In this document: piece after piece, positions 1-8,800 of the stretch | Numbering within the stretch: the first letter of the stretch is position 1 | Layout: each line of letters opens with the position of its first letter | Assembly: GCA_029256185.1 (NCBI GenBank) | Contig: JAQSYI010000028.1 | Location: forward strand, 1 to 64,000 | DNA: 64,000 nucleotides | Reading direction: 5' to 3' | DNA from: Paenibacillaceae bacterium | GTDB lineage: Bacteria; Bacillota; Bacilli; Paenibacillales; NBRC-103111 | Notes under the pieces: model-generated | What the model was told of the DNA's origin: nothing | Databases searched by the model: none | The model's input: the letters and a program-made list of their open reading frames with translations, nothing else | Translations under genes and position numbers: made by a program

Positions 1-144
1 ACCGGGGCCACTGGCGCTACGGGCGGCACCGGACCTACCGGGGCCACTGGCGCTACGGGCAGCACCGGCTCCACCGGGGCCACTGGCGCTACGGGCAGCA
101 CCGGCTCCACCGGGGCCACTGGCGCTACGGGCAGCACCGGCTCC
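1..144 (+). repeat. Four tandem 36-bp repeats encoding collagen-like triplets
   Basis: Four consecutive 36-bp units (1-36, 37-72, 73-108, 109-144) each encode twelve residues of Gly-X-Thr type triplets. Units 2 to 4 are identical and unit 1 differs at a few bases. The array probably continues to the left, outside the window. The near identity of the units suggests recent expansion or contraction, as in BclA-like exosporium collagen genes. Confidence 0.9.
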
Positions 145-1056
145 ACCGGCCCAACCGGGCCTCTCTTTACGCCGATTAACCGCATCTACGTTGCAAATTA
201 TGACAGCGGTAATGTTTCCGTAATTAACGGACTAACGAATACTGTCATCGATACGATTCCTGTTGGGGTTCGCCCCATAGGGGTAGGAACCAATACTTTC
301 ACAAACCGGATTTACGTGGCAAATAGCGGTTCTGACAGTGTTTCAGTGATCGATGGAGTTACTAATACCATAATCGCTGCAATTCCCGTTGGAAGTAGAC
401 CATTAGGAGTAGATGTTAACCCCTCTACCAATCGAATTTATGTGTCGATTAATAACGCTAGTTCTGTTTCAGTAATCGATGGTTCAACCAACACCGTAAT
501 TGCTACTATACCCGGTTTTATCGGACCGTTTGCAGTGGGAGTCAATCCTTCTACGAACAGCATCTATGTGACGAATCAGTCTGGGGGCAATGTAAGCGTA
601 ATTGACGGCATAACCAACACGGTGATTGCCACCATTCCTGTTGATGATAATCCGATAGGTATAGGAGTCAACCCTTCCATTAATAAGATTTATGTAGCAA
701 ATGCCATTGGCAACACCTTGAGTATTATTAACGGTCTCACTAACACCGTAACTGCCACAATCCCTATTCTCAGCGCGTCAGTAGTTGCTGCAAACCCCTT
801 AACCAACCGAATCTATGTAGGAAGCTCCAATACTATAACGGTGATTGACGGGCTAACCGATACGATCATTACCCAAATTCCTCTTGTTCTCTTCTCGACG
901 GGAGTAGACGGAATCGGGGTAAACCCTTCTACGAACTCGATTTATGCGTCAAGTCAATTTGCGGACAACGTACTGGTATTCAGCGGAGCTGCAAATACTC
1001 AGGCCGCTACGATTACAGTCAATGAATCCCCCTATGGGATAGGAATTATCCATTAA
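1..1056 (+). CDS. Collagen-like/YVTN beta-propeller surface protein (5' end missing)
   Basis: Frame 1 is open from the first base to TAA at 1054-1056, so the start lies outside the window. About 55 residues of Gly-X-Thr collagen-like triplets are followed by roughly 300 residues of about 42-residue repeats with the pattern NRIYVAN...[24 protein letters not shown]. These are YVTN-family beta-propeller blades, six to seven of them. Collagen-like stalks with a globular tip are known from exosporium and cell-surface proteins of spore formers; the tip here would be the propeller. Surface location and adhesion or display are inferred. No cell-wall anchor follows the last blade. Confidence 0.85.
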   Translation, partial: TGATGATGGTGPTGATGATGSTGSTGATGATGSTGSTGATGATGSTGSTGPTGPLFTPINRIYVANYDSGNVSVINGLTNTVIDTIPVGVRPIGVGTNTFTNRIYVANSGSDSVSVIDGVTNTIIAAIPVGSRPLGVDVNPSTNRIYVSINNASSVSVIDGSTNTVIATIPGFIGPFAVGVNPSTNSIYVTNQSGGNVSVIDGITNTVIATIPVDDNPIGIGVNPSINKIYVANAIGNTLSIINGLTNTVTATIPILSASVVAANPLTNRIYVGSSNTITVIDGLTDTIITQIPLVLFSTGVDGIGVNPSTNSIYASSQFADNVLVFSGAANTQAATITVNESPYGIGIIH

Positions 1057-1061
1057 AATAT

Positions 1062-1085
1062 AAGGGTCATCCAAGGATGGCCCTT
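1062..1085 (+). terminator. Probable terminator hairpin after the propeller gene
   Basis: AAGGGTCATCC at 1062-1072 pairs with GGATGGCCCTT at 1075-1085 with one G-T wobble, six bases after the stop codon. There is no strong T tract, so termination efficiency is uncertain. Confidence 0.5.
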
Positions 1086-1139
1086 CCCCATGATTTTATC
1101 TCCTGCACATTTGCTAAGGGTATCAATATTTATTCTTAT

Positions 1140-1772
1140 TTACAGTCCCTTGCTTTTATATAGTTTCTTGGAAAGCCTGTAACAAAACACATTCATAAAA
1201 ATGGCAATTATTAACACAGCAATCCAAAGGGGACTATTCATCAAGGAATTATACAACACAACCATAAGACCCATATACGGAAAAGGGGCGAGCGCACCGA
1301 TAATATCCGCTTTTTGCGCCTCGAACATATAGAATATCAGGAACTCTACCGGCACAAAAACGGCAAGCAACAGTAAACCATGCGGTAGAATATGGGGTTG
1401 CAAGATTGCAAACATTTCCGGTATGATCGCATGTGCTATGGTGGAAAATAAAATTAGTAGAGGCGTAGCGATGAAGCAGAAAAGATAAATAATCATCCCC
1501 CTTGCCCCTATGATTGCAGTTGGCGTAACAGGCAATATATTGAATAGCAGCTTAGTCTTATATTTTTCATCGTTGAACGCAAAATTCCGCAGCAGCAAAT
1601 AAGACAGCATCAATAGCCCCGTAGTGTAAATGATGACATTGGCAAGATCATTATTTACGTTGATTTGTCTAAAAAACACCGGAAATAACACGATGCAAAG
1701 AAGCTGCAACCAAACAATCTGACTTAATGCAAAAACCTGCATTTTGGTGAAATGTAGAAGGTTTGAGCGCAT
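1140..1772 (-). CDS. ABC-2 type exporter membrane protein
   Basis: The 210-residue protein is almost entirely hydrophobic, with about six membrane spans, and matches small permease subunits of GntR(YtrA)-linked ABC exporters. Its start codon overlaps the last base of the upstream ATPase gene, so the two are translationally coupled. The operon order is regulator, ATPase, permease. The substrate cannot be read from the sequence; related systems often protect against cell-envelope antibiotics. Confidence 0.75.
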   Translation of the reverse strand: MRSNLLHFTKMQVFALSQIVWLQLLCIVLFPVFFRQINVNNDLANVIIYTTGLLMLSYLLLRNFAFNDEKYKTKLLFNILPVTPTAIIGARGMIIYLFCFIATPLLILFSTIAHAIIPEMFAILQPHILPHGLLLLAVFVPVEFLIFYMFEAQKADIIGALAPFPYMGLMVVLYNSLMNSPLWIAVLIIAIFMNVFCYRLSKKLYKSKGL

Positions 1773-2632
1773 TATTGGTGCCTCCTTATATAATAGAGCA
1801 TGATATCCTCTATCGTAGGGACTTCATAAACGGTTTTCTCCGGCAGCACCTTTTTGAGCGCCGCTTTGTTCTCCGTCAGTCCTTCAAACCCGTAAGCGGA
1901 TTTGTTTATACCGACAAAGTAATTTTCATATTCGGGCAATAATGACGCCGTATCGCCTTTTACAATGGCGTGCTGATCTTTTATTTCGTCCTTCTGCCCT
2001 TGCAGGATAATTTCACCGTCAAATATGAAAAACAAATAGTCAGCTATTTTGTCAAGGTCGGAAGTGATATGCGTTGACATCAAAACCGTTTTATTGTCCT
2101 CAAGCACAATGTTTTTGAGTATCTCGATCAGTTCATTTCTCACCAAGGGATCAAGGCCGGACGTAGGCTCATCGAGAATAAAAAGCTCAGCGCCATGCGA
2201 AAGGGCAAGCATAAGTGCATACTTCATTCTCATGCCCCTGGATAAATCCTTAATTTTTTTACTCTCCGGCAACTGGAATTTCTTCATATAAAACTGATAC
2301 GCATTATCGTTCCAAGCAGGGTACATGGGAGCAATCAGACTTTTCATTTTTCTCAAGGTCAAATCTTCGTAAAAATGACCATCATCAAGAACAATGCCCA
2401 GCTTTGACTTTATTACCATATCATTGGAAACGCTATCCAAGCCCAAAACCGTGATTTTTCCATCATCCGGGCTGATCATGTTCAGTATGCTTTTGATGGT
2501 TGTCGTTTTTCCTGCGCCATTGGGCCCTACGAAGCCGGTCAGCGTTCCTTTTTCCAGAGACATAGATATATTCCGCAAGCTGAAATCCTTATAGTTTTTA
2601 CATAGGTTGTGAATTTCCAACACCAGCTCCAA
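1772..2632 (-). CDS. ABC transporter ATP-binding protein
   Basis: This is a 286-residue ATPase. Walker A is GPNGAGKTT near residue 36, the signature region is LSRGMRMKYALMLAL, and Walker B is LFILDEPTSGLD followed by a switch histidine in STHIT. The C-terminal 70 residues form the usual accessory domain of exporter ATPases. It lies 2 bp after the GntR gene and overlaps the permease gene by one base, so all three form one operon. It should energise export through the membrane partner. Confidence 0.9.
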   Translation of the reverse strand: MELVLEIHNLCKNYKDFSLRNISMSLEKGTLTGFVGPNGAGKTTTIKSILNMISPDDGKITVLGLDSVSNDMVIKSKLGIVLDDGHFYEDLTLRKMKSLIAPMYPAWNDNAYQFYMKKFQLPESKKIKDLSRGMRMKYALMLALSHGAELFILDEPTSGLDPLVRNELIEILKNIVLEDNKTVLMSTHITSDLDKIADYLFFIFDGEIILQGQKDEIKDQHAIVKGDTASLLPEYENYFVGINKSAYGFEGLTENKAALKKVLPEKTVYEVPTIEDIMLYYIRRHQ

Positions 2633-2634
2633 GC

Positions 2635-3015
2635 TTATTCCTCCCCGCTTAGCTCATCTATCATTTTTTTCAAATCCCCGGTTGAAATTCCTACAGGCTT
2701 TGCATACTCCATAATATCCGTAAGCCTTTTCTCGATTTCCACCAACCTGGCTTCCCGTAAAAGCTCCATATTCTGCGGCGCAACAAAAGAACCTTTTCCC
2801 GGCATATGGATAGTAAATCCTTCTGCTTCCAAGCCCTCATAAGCTTTCCTTGTCGTAATCACGCTAACATTCAAATCCTTGGCCAAGGCCCTTACAGAGG
2901 GTATAACATCCCCTTCTTTTAGCTCGCCGGACAGGATAGCGGATTTAATCTGGTTCATAATCTGCTCATAAATAGGCACTTCCGCAGAATTTACAATGTT
3001 TATATGCAATATCAT
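2635..3015 (-). CDS. GntR-family regulator, YtrA subfamily
   Basis: The chosen ATG at 3013-3015 follows a TGGAG ribosome binding site; an upstream in-frame ATG at 3180 would add a non-homologous leader. The 126-residue product has an N-terminal winged helix (PIYEQIMNQIKSAILSGEL, PSVRALAKDLNVS, TTRKAYEGLE) and only a short C-terminal tail, the YtrA layout. Such proteins repress their own operon with a linked ABC exporter and respond to cell-wall-active compounds. An operator-like dyad lies just upstream at 3032-3047. Confidence 0.85.
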   Translation of the reverse strand: MILHINIVNSAEVPIYEQIMNQIKSAILSGELKEGDVIPSVRALAKDLNVSVITTRKAYEGLEAEGFTIHMPGKGSFVAPQNMELLREARLVEIEKRLTDIMEYAKPVGISTGDLKKMIDELSGEE

Positions 3016-3031
3016 ATCAACTCCATGTAAA

Positions 3032-3047
3032 TAGTGTGCATGCACTA
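3032..3047 (-). promoter_or_regulatory. Probable operator of the YtrA-like regulator
   Basis: TAGTG and CACTA form a perfect inverted repeat with a 6-bp spacer, overlapping a second perfect palindrome GTGCATGCAC (3036-3045). It sits 17 bp upstream of the start codon, where autorepression would act. Binding by the adjacent regulator is inferred. Confidence 0.55.
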
Positions 3048-3224
3048 CAAGCACAGTATGATCTATCACGATCCGGATGTCAATAGACAGAACCGGGATC
3101 GCCTCAGCCATAGACCCTTTTGCTGTGGTGCGGCGGGGAACGACAACCGGGGCCACTATGCTTTGATTATTAGCACACAATGATCCAGACAGTAAAAGGC
3201 AGATGAGAAAAATGTCTGGTACCC

Positions 3225-4115
3225 TTATGTGCCTTTAACTCGATAACCGTATAATTTCCCTCCGTAGTTAAATAAAAACACTCCCAATAAAATAATACCT
3301 CCCCCAACTACCGTTGATGGTTCTGGGACTTCATCAGCAATAATAAATCCTAAGACACTTGTTAGAAATGGTGTGATAAACATATAGTTACTGACCTGCG
3401 AAGTTTGTTCGGCTTTTGCGAATGCCTTTGACCACGAAACATAGGCAATTGCACTTGAGAATATGCCAAGGATAGCAAGGTATAACCATTGAATGAGAGG
3501 GGCAGTCATCACTTCTGTTAGAGAAACAGGCAGAAAAATGGAAAGCAGTGTTGTACCAAAGAAAATGCTAAACGCTGAAGTTTGCAATGCTGAATAGATT
3601 CTTGTTAATTTTCGCTGCAAGAGATTATAAAGGCTCAGTGACAGAGCTGCAAGAAACAGCCAAAGCAATCCTATGTTAATAGAAAAAAAACCATTCATCA
3701 AGGTTAGAACTGCTACCCCTACAAATTCGATTATAATAGCTAACCATTGAAGATAACTCATTCTTTCTTTATAAATAACTCGTGCTATTAAAGCCGTAAG
3801 TACAGGACCAATAGAAATTACAATACTGCCTGTCGCAGCTGTAACTGTTTTTTGTCCATAATTAAAAAGGATCATGTAAATAAAGAAACCAAGTGCTCCA
3901 GAAAGCATGAACCACGGCAAATCTTTTTTATGCGGCATTTTAATTTTACCTATTAGCGCAACGATTATAAGAGTGCATGATGCAACAAAATATCTAAGAA
4001 AACCTAAAGATAAAGCTGTAAAATATTGCAATGCTAATCTCGTTAACACATAGGCTAATGACCAAAATATAATTGTAATTATCGCATAAATGTGGAAATC
4101 ATTTTTTGCTTTCAT
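3225..4115 (-). CDS. EamA/DMT-family membrane transporter
   Basis: A 296-residue protein with ten predicted membrane spans in two homologous halves, the layout of drug/metabolite transporters of the EamA family. Conserved features include the N-terminal ALAYVLTRLAL region and the second-half block ending in TPFLTSVLGFIIADE. It is divergent from a MocR regulator, an arrangement in which the regulator commonly controls the neighbouring exporter. Amino acids or related metabolites are the usual cargo of the family; the actual substrate is unknown. Confidence 0.85.
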   Translation of the reverse strand: MKAKNDFHIYAIITIIFWSLAYVLTRLALQYFTALSLGFLRYFVASCTLIIVALIGKIKMPHKKDLPWFMLSGALGFFIYMILFNYGQKTVTAATGSIVISIGPVLTALIARVIYKERMSYLQWLAIIIEFVGVAVLTLMNGFFSINIGLLWLFLAALSLSLYNLLQRKLTRIYSALQTSAFSIFFGTTLLSIFLPVSLTEVMTAPLIQWLYLAILGIFSSAIAYVSWSKAFAKAEQTSQVSNYMFITPFLTSVLGFIIADEVPEPSTVVGGGIILLGVFLFNYGGKLYGYRVKGT

Positions 4116-4144
4116 ATTCTCACCTCATTATCAGCTAAAGGAAT

Positions 4145-4164
4145 TGTCATATTTTAATATGTCA
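4145..4164. promoter_or_regulatory. Dyad in the divergent EamA/MocR promoter region
   Basis: TGTCATATTTTAATATGTCA is a near-perfect palindrome with one mismatched pair and a TT centre, and it carries TGTCAT as a direct repeat. It lies between the two divergent genes and is a candidate MocR binding site. Confidence 0.4.
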
Positions 4165-4250
4165 TGTATAATTTAACCACAATAATTCGGTATAGAAAAG
4201 TTCCAATTTAATTGCTTTTTATTTAAGCCAGTTAGGCTAGGAGTACACTT

Positions 4251-5669
4251 ATGCTATATTTAGAACTCGACAGAACTCATGGGCGTTCATACACAAAACA
4301 GATATATACACAAATCAGAAAAACAATTTTCTCTGGCGTATTGAGAACCAATGATAAACTACCCTCAACTCGCGACTTATCAAAAGAATTATGTGTTGCT
4401 CGAAATACAGTGCTAAATGCTTATGATATGTTGGTTGCGGAAGGACTGCTTTATAGTTTGCCTGGTGCAGGTTTTTTTGTAGGGCCTGAAATTATCAGCA
4501 AAGGCCCACCTGCGCATGTAAAGGATTTGAGTATTACCTCGCTATCCGATATGTCACTGTCAAATGATTACATTAACTTTGATAGCGGAATACCTGCTTT
4601 GGATTTGTTTCCTAAAAGCAAGTGGAATCGAGCTGCCTCAAAGGCAATGAATGAGGCGCCAGTCTCTGCTTTGGGCTATGATGACCCACAGGGGAGGGTA
4701 GAATTTAGAGAGGTTTTATCCATCTATCTAAAACGTACCCGTGGAATTGAATGCAAACCGGAACAAATCATTGTAACATCAGGAACAAAGCAGGGACTAA
4801 CCTTGGTTGCCAAATGCCTGCTGAATGCTCAAAGTGAAGTCTGGATAGAAAACCCCACAAACGAAAATGTAAAAAAAATATTTTCGTATCATACAGACAA
4901 AATTTACTCTTTTGAAGTTGATGAAGAAGGAGTACAGCCAGATTTGTTCCCCAAAGATAGTGAGCCTTCTTTAATTTTTGTTACACCGTCTCACCAATTT
5001 CCAATGGGAGGAATTCTATCTGTAAAACGGCGGTTTGAGCTTATACAATTTGCACGAGAGAAAAATTGCTTTATATTGGAAGATGATTACGATAGTGAAT
5101 TCAATTATGAAGGATTTCCAAATAGCTCGCTGTTTGAGTTTGATATGGAACATGTTATTTATGCCGGAACATTTAGTAAGGTAATGTTCCCTTCATTGCG
5201 GCTCGGATATCTTGTTGTTCCTCCTGCGCTTGTACCACAACTTCGAGAATGGAAAAGATTGGCCGATCATCACTCCAATTCGATCTACCAGATTGCACTA
5301 ATGAGATTTATTGAAAATGGTGATCTAGAACGCCATATTCGCCGTATGAAGAGAGAGTACAAGAAACGGCGGGATAATCTTCTTTCCATGCTCCATCTAA
5401 AGTTTGGTGAAAAAGTTAAAATATACGGTTTTCGTGCTGGTATGCATATTGTCGTTGAATTTGAGGATGTCATTTTCACAAATGAGTGTGTAAATCGTTT
5501 ATTGAAATCAGGGATATATGTGGTTCCCGTAGAAAAACATTCTTTCAAGAAAAATAACCACCATCATCAAATTATCTTAGGCTATGCACAGTTGAATGAT
5601 CAAGATATGGCAAGAGGCTTGGAAATACTGAAAACGGAAATAGACAACAATAAAACAGTAGTTTCGTAA
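4251..5669 (+). CDS. MocR/PdxR-type GntR regulator with aminotransferase domain
   Basis: The start is supported by TAGGAG seven bases upstream. Residues 1-80 form a GntR winged helix (RSYTKQIYTQIRKTIFSG, PSTRDLSKELCVARNTV). Residues 110-465 form a fold-type I aminotransferase domain with the PLP-site motif EDDYDSEF and the presumed Schiff-base lysine K310 in GTFSKVMFPSLRLGY. At 472 residues it has the normal family length. MocR proteins sense PLP-linked or amino-acid ligands and usually act on a divergent neighbour, here the EamA transporter. Confidence 0.9.
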   Translation: MLYLELDRTHGRSYTKQIYTQIRKTIFSGVLRTNDKLPSTRDLSKELCVARNTVLNAYDMLVAEGLLYSLPGAGFFVGPEIISKGPPAHVKDLSITSLSDMSLSNDYINFDSGIPALDLFPKSKWNRAASKAMNEAPVSALGYDDPQGRVEFREVLSIYLKRTRGIECKPEQIIVTSGTKQGLTLVAKCLLNAQSEVWIENPTNENVKKIFSYHTDKIYSFEVDEEGVQPDLFPKDSEPSLIFVTPSHQFPMGGILSVKRRFELIQFAREKNCFILEDDYDSEFNYEGFPNSSLFEFDMEHVIYAGTFSKVMFPSLRLGYLVVPPALVPQLREWKRLADHHSNSIYQIALMRFIENGDLERHIRRMKREYKKRRDNLLSMLHLKFGEKVKIYGFRAGMHIVVEFEDVIFTNECVNRLLKSGIYVVPVEKHSFKKNNHHHQIILGYAQLNDQDMARGLEILKTEIDNNKTVVS

Positions 5670-5773
5670 ACACCCGTCTGTCAGGCTGAACAGATGGTCT
5701 ATATTGCTTAAGCCAGACGAACGCATATTCGCCCGTTTCCATGCTTGCCCTTCAGCACCTTTTCCGGCGCGCC

Positions 5774-5815
5774 AAAAAATCCCCATGCCGTCGCTACATG
5801 GCGAGCAGCATGGGG
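5774..5815 (-). terminator. Intrinsic terminator of the polysaccharide-use operon
   Basis: On the minus strand CCCCATGC (5815-5808) pairs with GCATGGGG (5788-5781) and is followed by ATTTTTT (5780-5774). It lies 26 bp after the stop codon of the beta-helix gene. Confidence 0.8.
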
Positions 5816-5841
5816 AAAACCTATTTTTGCAGTTCCACGTC

Positions 5842-8800
5842 CTACTGCTCCGCCGCGGGAGCGTCCTGGTCCGGCAGATCCGGCGTCAGCACCAGATTGG
5901 AGATTCTGAACTCGGTGGGCACCTTGGGAGACATGTGATTGAAGCCAAAGATGCCGACGACTAACTCATTGCCCAAGTCCAGCTCCACCGTCTGGAAGTG
6001 ATGCCTCTCTCCCCCCTCCATCTGATAATACGCATGAATCGTGCTGCCCTGCTTCTCCAGCAGCAGGTCGATGGGATGCTGAATCCAGTGGGTGGTTGTC
6101 TGTGCAGGCACCTCATTCTCTGCCATCCGGTAATTCATCGTGGTGCCTCCGTCCACCTGGGTGCGCAGACTGATCATTCTGGCCCCGTCCCCGTAGCCAT
6201 CCTTCAGGAAAATCCCCGCGGTAATCGCCTGATTGTTCTGCTGCTCAATATAAGAGACGCGGGCGCTGATCTTGAATGTGGAGCTCCCTTCCGGCAGATA
6301 CACACTCCGCACCACACTGGCAAAAGCATCCTGCTCCGGCCTGTTGGTGCCGGATCCATTGGCCGTGGCGATAATGGTGTATTCATCCTTCTCCCCGTCA
6401 TAGGAGGCAGTAGAACGCACATTCCCATAATTAACCAAACGAAATCCGTTCAGATCCGGGTCAGGGTCAATCACCGTTACCTTAACCTGATGTCTTCTCT
6501 GAACACCGTCCAGCGTTACAGTGGTGGTAATTTCCGCCGAACCCGGCGCGAGCGCGGTCATCAGCCCTGCTCCATCAATGCCCACTACTCCGGGTGCCGA
6601 AGAAGCATACGTAATACCGGCCTGGCCCAATGGTGCGGCAGAGCCGTCATACAAGGTGCCGCTTGCGCTCACCTGTGACTGCTCCCCCGCATCCAGGAGC
6701 CACTTCACGGATGCCGCTGCCCGGGCGAGGGGATTATTCAGCACCTGAACCGGCACCGCCTGAGTATGTGTCAGACCATCCCGTGTGACGGATACGGTGA
6801 TCTGGGCCGCCCCGGCTCCGACACCGGTGATCACACCCGCCGCATCAACCAATGCTACCCCCGGATCACTGCTGGCAAAGGCCAGGCTGGGTTCCCCGGT
6901 CACATCCACATGAACGCCGTCCACAGTCTGCCCGTAATAAAGCAGCGAAGTGGTTTGAGTTATGGCCAATTGGTCTATTGGCACGCTAACAACCAGCTCC
7001 TGCATCCCTCTTGCCACCGAAGCATACAGCGAGGTGCTGACGGTGCGCCCGCCTGATTGCACCGTCACCTGCAGCTCAGTGAGTCCCGGAGCAACCCCGG
7101 TCACCCTGCCGGTCCCGTCCACAGCAGCAATGCCGGGATCAGCGCTTGAATAGGTGACGGCTGCCCCGCCAAGATCGGCAATAGAACCGCCTGCCGTTCT
7201 CACTATCAGTTCCAACTGCTCCTCTCCGCCTTCAACGAGCCGGATAACCGGCTTGTTGCCTGCCCCAGCCGTCGATACGTACACCTTGCCGATAGCTTCC
7301 TGAGCATCCCCATACGGGAAGTCCGCCTTCAATCCCACGGAGGCAAAATCAATATCCTGGAAGCCCATGGCATAAGCCGGTGAGTTATATTGCAGCCGGT
7401 AATCGCGGTTCTCCCGGTCTATGAAGAGAGGATCGGCCACCACCGAATGCTGGTCATATCTGCGGTTCAGCAGGCTCCTCCAGTCATCGAAGCCCCTGAT
7501 GCCGGGCACCGTGTAGAACGAATACCGGCCGTAGGGATTAAAGAATACATTGTATTCGGAAGCCTTCAGCCGGTCCCCCGGCTGGGCATTGCGCAGCGGA
7601 TCGGGATTATTGTCCGTCCAGTTGACGAAGAAGTACAGGCTCTCGCCGTTGTTGTAATAGATATTGCGTTCCAATTCAATGTCCCTGTTGGGCTGATCCG
7701 TATTTTGCTGCAAAAAGACATGTCCGCGGAAGGCGTCATTATCGGCGATAATATTGTTCACCGCCTTATTATTCCGGCCCTTCAGCACCAGGGGCGAATA
7801 AAGCGAGCCATCCCCCAGCCCTTCCATCTGCACATTATAAATCAGATTATTCGATACCGTAAACTCGTCGGAGCCGTCATCCAGATAGATGCCGAAGCCG
7901 AAGGAATCGTTAATATAGCTGTCATGGATGATGTTATTGGAGATCGTATTGCGGCGGGCTCCATAGGACTCGATCAGCCCGGTGTCGCTGGAATCATAGT
8001 TGCCGTGAGAGACATCGTTGTACGCGATAACGTTGTCCCGGGTCTGGTTGAAATAACCGTGATAATAAGCGGATGCCGGGTCTGTACTGATGGGAACCCC
8101 TTCCACTACCTGATTGGCAAAGAGAGAATGGGGAAATTTCAGACTGATGGCATAACGGGGCGTATAGGTTATTCTATTGTGGGTAATCCGGTTGTTTCCC
8201 GAGCTGTACACATAGATGCCCGCCCCGTGCTTGTTGATTTTTCCCGTATGATGAATATAGTTGTTGCTGATCTCATTGCTGTTGGTGGTATTAAGCGTTC
8301 GGATCAGCGCCCCGCTTCCGGCAATGTCGATCCCGTTGTAGCCGATATTATACAGTTCATTGCCGTATATGGTATTGTGATTCACTCCATTGGCGATTTT
8401 GATTCCATTGGAATAGTTATTATGAATTTGGTTGAACCGAATGTCAATGTCCGTGGCGAAGCTCATATGGATGAGAGCATCGGAATTGGCATTGGTGATG
8501 CGCAGGCCCTCCACACTGATGGAACGCACAGGCGATGCAGCAGTGCCGACGAACCGGAGTACCCCGCTGGACCGGCCTGCATAAACGTCCGCATCCTCCA
8601 TTCTCTCCGCCCTGGGCCAATAATAGAGGAACCCGTCCCGCATATCATGATAGAACTCGCCGGGCTGATCCAGCAGCTCATAGGCATTCTGCACAAAATA
8701 CCGGGTGGTGGCCGCCATATTGGCCCCCATATCCGCAGCCAGCGCCACAGTGCGCGTGCCATAATCAATGGAGGAAACATCCTTGTACCAGCCATACCAG

